A stretch of DNA of 64,000 bases from Terriglobus aquaticus (GCF_025685415.1 NZ_JAGSYB010000001.1:1798001-1862000), one strand, 5' to 3'; counted from the stretch's first letter, positions 34,837 through 44,379 are shown. The notes: generated by a model from the sequence alone, not told the origin. Made by a program: numbers and translations.

Positions 34837-37154
34837 CGTCCGAAGCGCACCACGACTTCCGTTCCCACAGGGACCATGGTTCCGGCAGCGGGCATCTGTT
34901 CGCGCGCCAGACCGCTGCCGACAGGCTGAACACGCAGGCCTGCTACGCCTGCCTTTTCAATCACGGTGCGCAGAGCGCTTCCATCAAACACCGGTACGGC
35001 AACCTTGCGACTCGCATCCACGACGACAGCGCCATCGGAGCGAACCGTGGTGGAAGGCTGCGGCTTCGGCATGGGACGGACGTTCGCTTCCTCCGGCATA
35101 AACGACGATCCGCCGTGCTCGCGGAATGCCTGCATGATCTTGTCCGGCAAGGCCGCAAAGATTGCGGCTGCCTTGCTGGACGAGGTTGGTGTACTTACAA
35201 CCTGCGCGGTCTGAACGGGCTTCGCGGTTGCAGTCTGGTCTCCATGCAACGGATCGTCAGCGGGTAACGCGTTCGCTTCCGCAAAGAGTGCAGCCAGATC
35301 GCCGGTCTCTTCCGAGGGTGCGTCTTCCGCAAGTTCTGCCGCGGGATGCGCCGGCTCATCGCCCGGCTTCACCGGATGGAGCGGGCGGTCGTGGGGCACG
35401 CCAAGGTACTCCAGCACCTCTTGCGCGACCTGCTGGAATACCGGCGCACTCGTTTCCGCACCGTAGCGCGAGCCGACTGTGGGCGTGTCGATGACGACTG
35501 CGATCGAGATCGCAGGATTGTTCACGGGAGCGATCCCGGCAAAGCTGGCGACCAGCTTGGTATGGGAGTACGTGTGCGTAACGGGATCGACCTTGTTCGC
35601 GGTACCGGTCTTGCCGCCTGCGCTGTAGCCGTTCAGCGCGGCCTTCTTACCGGTTCCCTCCACGACGACGCCTTCCATGATGTCGCGCATCTTGGCGGCC
35701 GTCAGCTCACTGATGACGCGGTGTGCTCCGTCCGGCAGCTTCGCCGGCAACGACGTGGTGGGATGAAACGCCGCAGGCTGCAGCCGCGGATCACCCTTCA
35801 CATAATCACTAGCGTTCAGCAGAACGTGCGGCGGCAGATAGGTCCCACCATTCGCAATGGTCGACACCATGGTGACGAGTTGGATCGGCGTAACGCCCAC
35901 CTCCTGCCCGATGGAGATGGACAGGATGCTGGGCGCGTCCCACTTCTTCGGCGGACGCAAAAGACCACGGGTTTCGCTCGGAAGCTCAATACCGGAACGA
36001 TCGCCGAAACCGAACGAACGGATGTAATCGTAGAAGCGCTGATTGCCAAGCTTCAGCGCCATTTTTGCCGCGCCAACGTCGCTGGAGTGCTCGAGAGCAT
36101 ACTTCACCGTGACGCGGCCGAAGTGGTCAGACTTATCATCGTGCAGGGTGCGACCGAACAGAGTGAAGGCACCGCCCTGGCAATCCACGATGTCGGTCGG
36201 CTGCACGCCCGCGCCATCAATCGCAGAGGCATAGGTAAGCAGCTTGAAGGTGCTGCCTGGCTCGTAGACGTCGCTCACTGCAAGGTTCTTCAGGATCGAC
36301 GGATCCTGGTGCTTCAGATCGTTCGGGTTGTAGCGAGGGGCGATGGCGAGCGCGAGGATCTGGCCTGTGTGCGGATCCTGCACGACTACGGTGCCGTGTG
36401 CGGCCTTCATCTTCTCCATTTGCGCATCCAGCGCGCGCTCTGCAATGTGCTGGATGTTGGTGTCGATGGTGAGCACCAGATTCTCACCGGGCAGAGGCTC
36501 GCGCTCTTCGGATCCGAGAGCGTGGCGCTTGGCATCGACTGCGGTCAGCACATGGCCGGGTGCGCCGTGCAGTTCGTCCTCGAACTCGCGCTCCAGGCCG
36601 CCCAGGCCGGTGTCGTCCATCCCGACATATCCAAGCGTTTGCGACGCCAGGTCGCTATTCGGATAGAAACGCTTGTATTCCTTCTGTAGGTACACGCCCT
36701 TCAGGTTCAGTTCGCGAATGCGCTGCACCTGCTCGGGCGTCAGCTTGCGGGCGATCCAGGCAAAGTTGCGCGACGCATTCAGGCGGGCCAGGATGGAACC
36801 GCGAGCCGTGAAAGTGTCGGTCGGGTCCACGTGAACGATGCCGGAGATGATGTCGGCCACATTCTCGCGGTTGTCGCCCAGTTCGCTTGGAACCGCGTAG
36901 ACCGATTCGGCGAGTACGGTCACCGCGAGCTCGCGGAGGTTGCGGTCATACAGCACGCCGCGGCGAGGCGCGACTTCAAATGTGCGCTGCTGCTGCTTGG
37001 CTGCGCGCTCTACCCAGTCGTGATGCTTGACCAGTTGGATCCAGACCAGACGGCCGCAGATGATCGCGATCCACGCCATGAAGAACACTGCGACCTGCGC
37101 AAAGCGTTTGCGACGGATGGGCGCGGTGAGTGGCTGGCGGGACTGCGTCTGCAT
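34833..37154 (-). CDS. ftsI: Cell-division transpeptidase FtsI (class B penicillin-binding protein) with C-terminal PASTA domain
   Basis: This septal peptidoglycan transpeptidase has 773 residues. A single N-terminal transmembrane helix (about residues 19-36) anchors it. The pedestal domain (RRGVLYDRN) precedes the transpeptidase domain with Ser301 in GSTFK, the second motif SSD (357-359, Asp in place of the usual Asn) and KTG (515-517). A Pro/Ala-rich linker leads to a PASTA domain (VPVFDGSALRTVIEKAGVAGLRVQPVGSG). I chose ATG 37154, with GGAG ten bases upstream, over GTG 37187. It is the fourth gene of the mraZ cluster. Confidence 0.93.
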   Translation of the reverse strand: MQTQSRQPLTAPIRRKRFAQVAVFFMAWIAIICGRLVWIQLVKHHDWVERAAKQQQRTFEVAPRRGVLYDRNLRELAVTVLAESVYAVPSELGDNRENVADIISGIVHVDPTDTFTARGSILARLNASRNFAWIARKLTPEQVQRIRELNLKGVYLQKEYKRFYPNSDLASQTLGYVGMDDTGLGGLEREFEDELHGAPGHVLTAVDAKRHALGSEEREPLPGENLVLTIDTNIQHIAERALDAQMEKMKAAHGTVVVQDPHTGQILALAIAPRYNPNDLKHQDPSILKNLAVSDVYEPGSTFKLLTYASAIDGAGVQPTDIVDCQGGAFTLFGRTLHDDKSDHFGRVTVKYALEHSSDVGAAKMALKLGNQRFYDYIRSFGFGDRSGIELPSETRGLLRPPKKWDAPSILSISIGQEVGVTPIQLVTMVSTIANGGTYLPPHVLLNASDYVKGDPRLQPAAFHPTTSLPAKLPDGAHRVISELTAAKMRDIMEGVVVEGTGKKAALNGYSAGGKTGTANKVDPVTHTYSHTKLVASFAGIAPVNNPAISIAVVIDTPTVGSRYGAETSAPVFQQVAQEVLEYLGVPHDRPLHPVKPGDEPAHPAAELAEDAPSEETGDLAALFAEANALPADDPLHGDQTATAKPVQTAQVVSTPTSSSKAAAIFAALPDKIMQAFREHGGSSFMPEEANVRPMPKPQPSTTVRSDGAVVVDASRKVAVPVFDGSALRTVIEKAGVAGLRVQPVGSGLAREQMPAAGTMVPVGTEVVVRFGR

Positions 37155-37292
37155 GGGTGGAAGCTCCGGAACGCGGAAAGGTGCCACCAGCTTATGGTGG
37201 CCCGCCCGGTAAGAGAAAGCTCCGATTCGGAACTATGAGAGAAGCGCGAACCTTTACAGGTTCGCGCCTGGAACAAGGAGCAGTGCTGTAGG

Positions 37293-37805
37293 TTACCGGC
37301 TCAACTGCGCCGGCACCTTCGCCTCGGCGAGTACGCCCTCGCCACCCGTATAGGTGAGCTCTGGACGGATCACCTGGCCTGGCTGCGGCATGTCAAGACC
37401 AAGCTGCTTCGCGATGCGATCGATGCGGTCAGGGTCGGCGAGCTGCGCTTCAGTAAGACGCAACTGGCGGTTCTCCTCGCGCAGATGATCGACCTGAATC
37501 TTCTGCGCTTCGATGGAGTAGCCCAGCTCGATCGAAGAGAAGTGCTGCCACACATAGGTCATGGTCAGCAAGAACAGGATCGTCATGGCAATGGTGAAGG
37601 AGCGCACTTCCTTGCGGCGCTCCGGATCATCCGCCTTGACCAACCGGGTGTTATCCAGATGCTTGGTGAAGAAGATTTCCGGCGTGGGACCACGACGCGC
37701 GCGGCGCTGCGCGTCAAACACGGCGCGGTTGTGATCGCGGAATGACTCGGCGCGTTCGCGCTGCGCCCGGCTTGCTATGCCCGCTGCCGTCATTACCTGT
37801 TCCAT
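37293..37805 (-). CDS. ftsL: Cell-division protein FtsL-like
   Basis: The protein has 170 residues. A long cytoplasmic N-terminus (about 68 residues, Arg-rich) is followed by one transmembrane helix (FTIAMTILFLLTMTYVW) and a periplasmic coiled coil (IEAQKIQVDHLREENRQLRLTEAQLAD), the FtsL layout. The order rsmH-ftsL-ftsI supports the call; primary sequence similarity is weak in this family. ATG 37805 follows a GGAGAAGG ribosome site. FtsL forms a complex with FtsB and FtsQ to activate septal synthesis. Confidence 0.85.
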   Translation of the reverse strand: MEQVMTAAGIASRAQRERAESFRDHNRAVFDAQRRARRGPTPEIFFTKHLDNTRLVKADDPERRKEVRSFTIAMTILFLLTMTYVWQHFSSIELGYSIEAQKIQVDHLREENRQLRLTEAQLADPDRIDRIAKQLGLDMPQPGQVIRPELTYTGGEGVLAEAKVPAQLSR

Positions 37806-38004
37806 CGTCCTTCTCCTTCGTTACACGCCGGAACCTCTGTTGATTCCTGCGCCAGAACACGAAATCTTTGGTGCACCAATCCTGCTGCAGGCGTCTCTGG
37901 TATTAGCACGCCTGTGTTACAGGCTCGATCTTTCTCAATCCGGTACTTCGAACTGGCTCGTCCGGTGCGGCAAGTTATCCTACAAATCCACCGATTATCC
38001 ACAG

Positions 38005-38955
38005 CTATCTTCTTCCTCGACGGCTACCGCCCTCTGGCGGTATCTTTACTTCCTTGTGCGAGTCGATCCGGATCGCCGCTCGTAACTTCGCGCTTCGCGA
38101 TCTTGGATTGCGCCGTTGCTCGCTTTCATCGGCAATCACCGGCTTGCGTGTTAGAACCTCCCAGATGCCGCTCTTTGCACCGTCGCGCAAGGCATCTTTG
38201 ACCTGGCGATCCTCTAGGGAATGGAAGCTGATCAGCACCAGCCGACCGCCGCGTTTCAGCAGAGATGGCGCGCTATGCAGCAGCGACCGGATCTCTCCAA
38301 GCTCATCGTTCACGTAAATTCGGAGGGCCTGAAACGTAAGTGTCGCGGGGTGTAACTTGTCGCCTTTCATTGCTGGGGCAGCGGCCGACACCACCTTGGC
38401 TAACTCCGCCGTAGTATGTATCGGCCGTGCCCTGACAATGGCTCTGGCGATTCTCCGCGACCTCCTTTCCTCTCCGAATTCGTAAATCAGATCGGCGAGC
38501 TCTTCCTCGTCCATCTGATTTACCACTTGACCGGCAGTAACTCCGCTGCGCGTATCCATGCGCATATCCAAGGAAGCATCCTGCCGAAAACTAAATCCTC
38601 TGTGAGCTTCGTCCAGTTGCAGACTGCTGACGCCAAAGTCGGCTAACAGTCCATCGAGGCTACCGGGGGCGATCTCTTCCGCTGCGACCGAGAAGGCTCG
38701 TTCTACAAACCGCACCTGCGGCATCGCGGCACCCAGCTCCTCGCGCAGCGCATCGATTCGTTGTTTCGCGATCGCCATTGCTTGAGGGTCGCGATCGAAC
38801 GCGATCAGCGTGCCCTCCGCTCCCAGTCGCCGCAACACGGCACTCGCGTGCCCGGCCAGCCCGAGCGTCGCGTCCACATAGACGCCGCCCGGCCTCACAT
38901 CCAGAAGGTCCAACACCTGTTGAGGAAGAACCGGTACATGCTGCGGATCCGCCAC
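38005..38955 (-). CDS. rsmH: 16S rRNA (cytosine-1402 N4) methyltransferase RsmH
   Basis: This SAM-dependent enzyme (formerly MraW) methylates C1402 in the decoding centre of 16S rRNA. The family start HVPVLPQQVLDLL, the SAM loop YVDATLGLAGHA, and later blocks DGLLADFGVSSLQLDEAHRGFSF, FQALRIYVNDEL and ISFHSLEDRQVK are present. GTG 38955 is preferred, giving 316 residues, because a GGAGGCGGAGA ribosome site sits just before it. The longer TTG start at 38994 lies only four bases from the mraZ stop. Second gene of the division cluster. Confidence 0.95.
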   Translation of the reverse strand: MADPQHVPVLPQQVLDLLDVRPGGVYVDATLGLAGHASAVLRRLGAEGTLIAFDRDPQAMAIAKQRIDALREELGAAMPQVRFVERAFSVAAEEIAPGSLDGLLADFGVSSLQLDEAHRGFSFRQDASLDMRMDTRSGVTAGQVVNQMDEEELADLIYEFGEERRSRRIARAIVRARPIHTTAELAKVVSAAAPAMKGDKLHPATLTFQALRIYVNDELGEIRSLLHSAPSLLKRGGRLVLISFHSLEDRQVKDALRDGAKSGIWEVLTRKPVIADESEQRRNPRSRSAKLRAAIRIDSHKEVKIPPEGGSRRGRR

Positions 38956-38997
38956 TCTCCGCCTCCATGCAAGCCCCTGGGGGCAAACTTCCAATCG

Positions 38998-39438
38998 TTA
39001 CAGTCCGAGGTCGGCCAACGCCGCCAGATCGGCTTCGTTCAGCGGTTCGGCTTCCAGCTTCGCCTTAAAGTCGTCGTGGTTCACGACTTCCAGATAGGTC
39101 TGCGCTCCAAGCACCACCACTTCAGCGGTGACCCGTGCGCTGTCTCGCAGCAGTTGGGGCAAGGTGAGCCGGCCCTGCGCGTCCAGCTCCGCCATCTGGC
39201 CGTAATAGTTCGTCACGTCCAGGAACTTCTTTTTCGAGGGGTTCATGCTGGGAATGCCCGCCAGCTTCTCCTCGACTTTTTCCCATTCACGCAGCGGGTA
39301 GATCTCGGCCCGCTTGCCGTCCTTGCTTGTTACGTAAAACTGCGGGCCGTATGCCTCATCCACACGACGCTTGAACTCCGCGGGCAGCTTTAGGCGGCCC
39401 TTCTCGTCCACGCGCGCTGGATGGTTCCCGCGAAACAT
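38998..39438 (-). CDS. mraZ: Transcriptional regulator MraZ
   Basis: The protein has 146 residues, with two SpoVT/AbrB-like repeats: MFRGNHPARVDEKGRLKLPAEFK and YGQMAELDAQGRLTLPQLLR (each with the DxxGRLxLP core). MraZ forms a ring that binds repeats upstream of its own gene and controls the division and cell-wall cluster. It heads mraZ-rsmH-ftsL-ftsI. Three spaced GTGG boxes lie upstream, as expected for autoregulation. Confidence 0.95.
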   Translation of the reverse strand: MFRGNHPARVDEKGRLKLPAEFKRRVDEAYGPQFYVTSKDGKRAEIYPLREWEKVEEKLAGIPSMNPSKKKFLDVTNYYGQMAELDAQGRLTLPQLLRDSARVTAEVVVLGAQTYLEVVNHDDFKAKLEAEPLNEADLAALADLGL

Positions 39439-39527
39439 CCGATTCCGACTCCCAGCGAGCGCCGGTTAGCGCATTCGCTTTCTCGTGGCCTGAGATGGAG
39501 GTTTTAGGGTCTGCCCTCTCCCTTTTG

Positions 39528-39553
39528 CTCCACTTCACTCCACCAACAGCCAC
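39528..39553 (-). promoter_or_regulatory. Predicted MraZ operator: three GTGG boxes at 10-bp spacing
   Basis: Read on the minus strand, the boxes GTGGC, GTGGA and GTGGA start at 39553, 39543 and 39533, each separated by five bases, about 90-115 bases upstream of the mraZ start. The spacing is the same as that of the E. coli MraZ site (TGGGN repeats with five-base gaps). The box sequence differs slightly, which is expected between phyla. Autoregulation of the division cluster by MraZ is the natural inference. Confidence 0.65.
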
Positions 39554-39658
39554 ATCATTACCCTTTTCACCGCACCAAGCAAGGACAAAGGGATTGGAAA
39601 TGTGGACACAATAGCGCTTTATGTGGAAAACGCCACAAGTAGGGCCTAACGGCCGTAA

Positions 39659-39676
39659 TACACAAGGGATTGTGTA
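39659..39676. promoter_or_regulatory. Inverted repeat upstream of the mraZ promoter region
   Basis: Arms TACACAA and TTGTGTA with the spacer GGGA form a perfect 7-bp dyad 220-240 bases upstream of mraZ and 90-110 bases beyond the stop of the convergent-side DUF2127 gene. A regulator-binding site or a short terminator for an antisense transcript are both possible. Two TGTGGA words also lie nearby (39600-39635). Confidence 0.4.
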
Positions 39677-39767
39677 CACCTTTTAGGGAATGCCTCAGAT
39701 GAAGGTGCCAATCCGTTCCGATTTGGTATCGGTTGTCTCTGCGGCTGCTGGAAGGCGGGGCAGGCGC

Positions 39768-40253
39768 CTACACAGCGCCACGCTGCCGCTTGCGGCGCAG
39801 CAACCAGACCAGGTATGCCACGATCATCAGGTTGACCAGGGGCACAGCGAGTCGCCACCACTGCGGGTGGCGCAACAACTCCCACAACTCCCAGGGAACG
39901 AACGCCGTACTCAACCAGAGAGTGAAGTACTCTGCCCACACCCGTTTCCGGATCAGCCCATAGCCCTCAACAAGGCACAGGAAGGCGTAGCCGACACTGA
40001 GCATGCTGAACTGCCGGATGCGGTGGTGCGTGACCAGATCTGCCTTGCCTAGCACGAGGGAGACGAAGCGGTTCTCTGTGTCCAGGTTGAGGATCGTGAC
40101 CAGCCGATCCAAGGCCTGCCCCAGATCGTGATGGATGAAGTGCATGGCGCCAGCCGCAATGGCGACGAAAAAAACCGCCTTGCTGAGCTTGAAGATCGCA
40201 ATGATCAGGAGGCCGCGATCATGCGGAGGCACCCTGGCGGAGAGATCACCCAT
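39768..40253 (-). CDS. DUF2127-type integral membrane protein
   Basis: The protein has 161 residues and four predicted transmembrane helices (GLLIIAIFKLSKAVFFVAIAAGAMHF; FSMLSVGYAFLCLVEGYGLI; AEYFTLWLSTAFVPWELWELL; LVNLMIVAYLVWLL). The opening GLLxIAIFKLxKA and the EYFTLWLS..FVPWELWEL block are what I associate with DUF2127. The function is unknown. I chose ATG 40253; the frame is open to 40388 but that part is polar and not conserved-looking. Confidence 0.8.
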   Translation of the reverse strand: MGDLSARVPPHDRGLLIIAIFKLSKAVFFVAIAAGAMHFIHHDLGQALDRLVTILNLDTENRFVSLVLGKADLVTHHRIRQFSMLSVGYAFLCLVEGYGLIRKRVWAEYFTLWLSTAFVPWELWELLRHPQWWRLAVPLVNLMIVAYLVWLLRRKRQRGAV

Positions 40254-40783
40254 GTTCGCGGCGTGTGCTGGCGACTCTGTGGCCACACATCGAGTGTTGT
40301 CGTGAGAGTGTGGCTTGTCAACGCGCGCGGCTGAGGGCTGCGCGCGTTGATACGAGCTCGTTGCTTGTCCGTGCGATTGGCCGATCACTCAGTCCGCCGC
40401 GCTGTTGCCCCGGCTGCATGAAGAGCGTTTCGCAATCAGCGTCTTGGTTGCTTCGCTGCTTGTTCCCGCACGAAGTTGTTGACTCGGTACTCAGACTTTC
40501 CCCGCGTCGGTGAATGCCCTTGGACGCTGAGCAATCGGTACGGACTCAACCCCTTCGACTTGCGGTCATAGAAGAGACCCATCCTCCTTTGGATTGGGCT
40601 CTGGGTAGGCCACTGACGGCCAGAAACCGATTGCCTGGCGAGAAATCGAATGCAGCCTCACGGTCTCCGAAACTTCACTTGACATGGTCGAAGGGCGACC
40701 GCTACAAGGGTTCCGTTCAAACATCTCTGGAATCGTTTTCAGGCCATTCACCCGGTTGCATGAAGTAGTTTTTCGGAGGCTCC
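40254..40783. other. Intergenic region upstream of the TonB-dependent receptor
   Basis: About 530 bases contain no convincing gene. Near the right end is a candidate promoter for the receptor gene. The phrase TGCATGAAG occurs at about 40418 and 40758. Several short frames exist but none has a ribosome site or protein-like composition. Confidence 0.5.
40679..40708 (+). promoter_or_regulatory. Candidate sigma-70-type promoter with embedded dyad
   Basis: A consensus TTGACA at 40679-40684 is followed after 18 bases by TACAAG. The spacer contains the dyad GGTCG-aaggg-CGACC, a possible operator. It lies about 75 bases upstream of the receptor start at 40784. Acidobacterial promoters are poorly defined, so this is tentative. 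Confidence 0.35.
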
Positions 40784-43700
40784 ATGTTTCGCACCAGAAC
40801 CCTTGTAGCGGCTATCGCGGCTACTACCTTCACGCTCAGCCTTCCCTACGCTGCTGTCAGTCAATCGGACAGCTCTTCGCTTTCCGGAACTGTGTCGGAC
40901 GCATCCGGCGCCGCACTGCCAAACGCCAGGATCACGGTCACGAACAACGCGACCAAAGCCGTAAATACCGTCACCAGTAATGAGAGTGGCGGCTACACCG
41001 TTCCGAACATCCCATCGGGTGACTACACGGTTCACGTGGAGGCATCGGGCTTCCAAAGTTACGACATTCAGAACGTGCACGTGGACCCAAGCATTGGCCG
41101 CAAAATCGACGCTTCGCTGAAGGTGGGCGAGACCTCCGCGGTGGTGGAGGTGCAGTCGGATGCGAACACGGTACAGACCGAGAGCGCAACTGTCGGTCAG
41201 CTTGTGACCCAGGAGCAGGTCAGGAGTATCCAGCTCAACGGCCGCAATCCGCTCTACCTCTCGCAGCTTGAACCGGGCGTGGTGCGCAACTCGCCGATGG
41301 CAGCCCTGTCGTTCGGTCTGGATAACGGCATCAACATCGGTGGTGCCCGCTCGCAGGAGAGCCTGATCACCTTGGACGGCGCACCCGCCGTCCGTACCCG
41401 CTCGAACGGCACAAGCGTAGGCGTGGCCGATGTGGACTCGACCGGGCAGGTCCAGATCCTGACAAATAGCTATCCGGCAGAGTACGGCCGCAGCGATGGC
41501 GGCCAGGTCCGCATCGTGCCGAGAAGCGGTACCAGCTCCTTCCACGGTTCCGCTTTTGAGTTCCTGCGCAACACCTTCTTCAATGCGAACACGTGGCAAC
41601 GCAAGCTGCCGTCGAACTCACTCCGGGTGCGCTCGCGCCCACCGGGTTTCGTGTACAACCAGTTCGGCTACAACTTCAACGGCCCTGTAACCTTTCCAGG
41701 CTTCAACAAGAGCCGTACCCACCTGTTCTTCCTGTTCGGGCAGGAGTATCTGCGGTACAACCATGACGACACCGTCTTCCAGAAGGTGCCGACCACGCTG
41801 ATGCGCCAGGGCAACTTCAGCGAACTGCTCGGACCCAACATCTTCTACAACGGCGTCCAGCAGATCTATAACCCAACTACCCGCCAACCCTATCAGGGCA
41901 ACATCATCCCTGCGGGCGATCAGAGCGCCAACGGCCTCGGCCTGCTGAATGCGTTCCCTGCTCCGAACGCGGCGGGTGCCAACTACAACTGGTTCGAATC
42001 TGCTCCATACATCGAGCGTCAGCGCAAGGACACCTACGTCATCGACTACATCCCGGCGGACGCCCACCGGATTCGCTTCACGGTGCTGAACTACAACTAC
42101 AACGACCTGGAACCGCACTACGGCAATTTCAACCGCAACCCGCGTATCTTCAACCGACCGAATCAGATTGGCGTCATCCACTACACCTGGAGCGCTTCAC
42201 CGACCCTGGTCAATGAAGTGATCGTCTCCGGCGCGTCCGACCACGTCACCATCAATATCGACACGTCGAGTGGCCGATACAACCGGACGAACTACGGGAT
42301 TAACTACCCGTACTTGTATTCCGCCTCAACAAAGACGCTGCCCAATAAGATCCCGACAGTACAGATCGCCAACTTCACATTGCTTGATGGTGGCCCTTAC
42401 CCGTCACGTTCCGGCGGCATCGTCTACAACGCTGCCGACAACATAACGAAGGTGCTCGGCAATCACACGCTGAAGGCCGGCTTCAACTTCGAGTACTCGG
42501 GCGAAAATAACTTCGACCAGATCACGGTGTCGAACACGCCGGGTTCCACGAACAACCAGAACGGCAAGTTCGTCTTCAGCGATTCACGCGGTCTGGCCAA
42601 CACGTCTTCTGTAGGAACCAGCGGCGTCGCTGTGGCCAACACAGCGCTCGGCCTCTTCGACACCTATGGTGAGATCGGCCAGCGTTCGTACACCCTTTAC
42701 CGCAGCACGATGTACGAAGGCTTTGTGCAGGACACGTGGCGCGCGACGCCGAAGCTGGTGGTCGAAGCAGGTATTCGCTATAGCTGGTACAACCCGTACT
42801 ACGCCAAGTGGGGCAACCAGTCGGTCTTTAGTCCTTCTAACTACAATCCGTCGATCGCCGCAATCGTGAATCCGAACACCGATGTGGTGACGACGCCGAA
42901 CGGAGACCAGAGCCGTTACAACGGCGTGGTCATTCCGGGCAGCGGCTTTCCTTCCATCGCACAAGGGCATGTTGCCTCCGACATTCTCGCCAATGGTTAC
43001 TCGTTCCTGTTCCGCGGATATGACAGGAACTATTCACCGACCATCAAGACGGATATCCAGCCGCGTCTCGGACTGACGTATCAGGTGCGTTCCGGCCTGG
43101 TTCTACGCGCGGGTGGCGGACGGTATACGCAGCGGCTTGGCATTACGGATAACGTCTTCACCGGTGGAAACGCGCCGTTCCAGCCTTCGTCTACGGTCAG
43201 CCTCGGTGGGGCGGACCAGCCGGGCGGTGTTGGCAGCAACCTGTTTCCCTTCAACTATTCCTCTCAGGCCTACAACTATCCCAGCCCGAACGCTTACAAC
43301 TGGAACGCCACCGTGGAGCAGGAGTTCCAGAAGCTGGGCGTGCTGACGATGGCGTATGCCGGACGGCGCGGCGTTCACCTGGAAGAACTGCTGAACATCA
43401 ACCAGTTGCAGCCGGGTACGCTGCAGGCAAATCCAACGATTCGTCAGCAGGATTACCTGCGGCCGTACAAGGGCTTTTCGAACATCAACCAATCCACCAA
43501 CGGCGGCGCGTCCTTCTATAACTCGCTTCAGGTAAATCTGCGGCGCAGGTTGCAGAATGGCCTGCTCTTTGGCGTTGCGTATACGTGGTCGAAGAGCACC
43601 GACTTCGGCTCCAGCAATGGCACTATCCTGCCCAACACGTTTGACAAAAACATCTACTACGGACCCAGCGACTTCGACCGGCGCCATGTTTTCGTCGCAA

Positions 43701-44278
43701 ACGTGGTCTACAACATCGACCAGTTCAGCCGATCCAGCAACGGGTTCGCTCGCGCGGTGCTGGGCCGCTGGCAGGTGTCTAGCACGCTGCAGGGGCAAAC
43801 GGGAGCGCCTCTCAACGTCTCCACGTCAACAGACTTTGCGGGTGTCGGACCGGGGTCGGGGAACCAGTTGGTTCCTTTGATTCGCGGTATGCAGTCGTTC
43901 AAGTCGTTTGCTGGGCAGACAGGCACGTCTACCTGGTTCGACATTGGAGCCTACCCGACCCTGAACGGAAGCCGTTCAAACGCGGCGCTCACAAACCTGT
44001 ATGCCGGGCGGTTTGCGCCACGCGGCAACCGCAACATCATCTACGGTCCTGGCTTCCAAAGCTACAACGCAGCGCTGAATAAGACCTTCCCCATTATCCC
44101 CGGCCACGAAAGCCAGACGCTTGTCTTCCGTGCTGAGGCATTCAACATCGCAAACCATCCCACCCCCGACAACCCGGACACCGGTTACACCTCCAGCACG
44201 TTTGGTCAAAGCAAGACCAAGGGCGGCACCTATGCCGCGGACCGGCAGTTCCAATTCAGCCTGCGTTACGCTTTCTAG
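40784..44278 (+). CDS. TonB-dependent receptor-like outer-membrane protein (Oar type)
   Basis: The protein has 1164 residues. A signal peptide (TLVAAIAATTFTLSLPYAAVSQ) precedes a carboxypeptidase-regulatory domain (LSGTVSDASGAALPNARITVTNNATKAVNTV, with the SG.Y.VPNIPSGDYTVHVEASGF end), a plug domain and a large barrel ending in Phe. A GGAGG ribosome site seven bases before ATG 40784 fixes the start. It is followed after a terminator by an exported alpha-mannosidase gene, so the receptor probably imports mannose-containing glycan pieces. This functional link is inferred from position only. Confidence 0.92.
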   Translation: MFRTRTLVAAIAATTFTLSLPYAAVSQSDSSSLSGTVSDASGAALPNARITVTNNATKAVNTVTSNESGGYTVPNIPSGDYTVHVEASGFQSYDIQNVHVDPSIGRKIDASLKVGETSAVVEVQSDANTVQTESATVGQLVTQEQVRSIQLNGRNPLYLSQLEPGVVRNSPMAALSFGLDNGINIGGARSQESLITLDGAPAVRTRSNGTSVGVADVDSTGQVQILTNSYPAEYGRSDGGQVRIVPRSGTSSFHGSAFEFLRNTFFNANTWQRKLPSNSLRVRSRPPGFVYNQFGYNFNGPVTFPGFNKSRTHLFFLFGQEYLRYNHDDTVFQKVPTTLMRQGNFSELLGPNIFYNGVQQIYNPTTRQPYQGNIIPAGDQSANGLGLLNAFPAPNAAGANYNWFESAPYIERQRKDTYVIDYIPADAHRIRFTVLNYNYNDLEPHYGNFNRNPRIFNRPNQIGVIHYTWSASPTLVNEVIVSGASDHVTINIDTSSGRYNRTNYGINYPYLYSASTKTLPNKIPTVQIANFTLLDGGPYPSRSGGIVYNAADNITKVLGNHTLKAGFNFEYSGENNFDQITVSNTPGSTNNQNGKFVFSDSRGLANTSSVGTSGVAVANTALGLFDTYGEIGQRSYTLYRSTMYEGFVQDTWRATPKLVVEAGIRYSWYNPYYAKWGNQSVFSPSNYNPSIAAIVNPNTDVVTTPNGDQSRYNGVVIPGSGFPSIAQGHVASDILANGYSFLFRGYDRNYSPTIKTDIQPRLGLTYQVRSGLVLRAGGGRYTQRLGITDNVFTGGNAPFQPSSTVSLGGADQPGGVGSNLFPFNYSSQAYNYPSPNAYNWNATVEQEFQKLGVLTMAYAGRRGVHLEELLNINQLQPGTLQANPTIRQQDYLRPYKGFSNINQSTNGGASFYNSLQVNLRRRLQNGLLFGVAYTWSKSTDFGSSNGTILPNTFDKNIYYGPSDFDRRHVFVANVVYNIDQFSRSSNGFARAVLGRWQVSSTLQGQTGAPLNVSTSTDFAGVGPGSGNQLVPLIRGMQSFKSFAGQTGTSTWFDIGAYPTLNGSRSNAALTNLYAGRFAPRGNRNIIYGPGFQSYNAALNKTFPIIPGHESQTLVFRAEAFNIANHPTPDNPDTGYTSSTFGQSKTKGGTYAADRQFQFSLRYAF

Positions 44279-44298
44279 GCGCAGCGCAGTTCGCTTAG

Positions 44299-44338
44299 GC
44301 GAAAGGGTTCCGCTCCGGCCGGGGTGGAACCCTTTTCG
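44299..44338 (+). terminator. Intrinsic terminator between receptor and mannosidase genes
   Basis: Arms GCGAAAGGGTTCC and GGAACCCTTTTCGC pair with a single-base bulge around a GC-rich loop. It begins 21 bases past the receptor stop and ends about 40 bases before the mannosidase start, so it may attenuate rather than fully block expression of the mannosidase. Confidence 0.7.
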
Positions 44339-44379
44339 CACCTTCCTTGCCTCGATCAAATGATTCGGAGATCTGCACA

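Larger units (their letters stand above)
39439..39767. other. Regulatory intergenic region upstream of mraZ
   Basis: About 330 bases without a gene separate mraZ from the DUF2127 gene on the same strand. They hold the three GTGG boxes, the TACACAA dyad and AT-rich words suited to promoters. A minus-strand TTGCTT/TAATGA pair with 16-base spacing just upstream of the boxes is a weak candidate promoter. Confidence 0.5.

Noticed and set aside
35346-36689. Plus-strand frame of 447 codons
   Set aside because: It is antisense to ftsI, whose SxxK and KTG motifs are intact on the minus strand.
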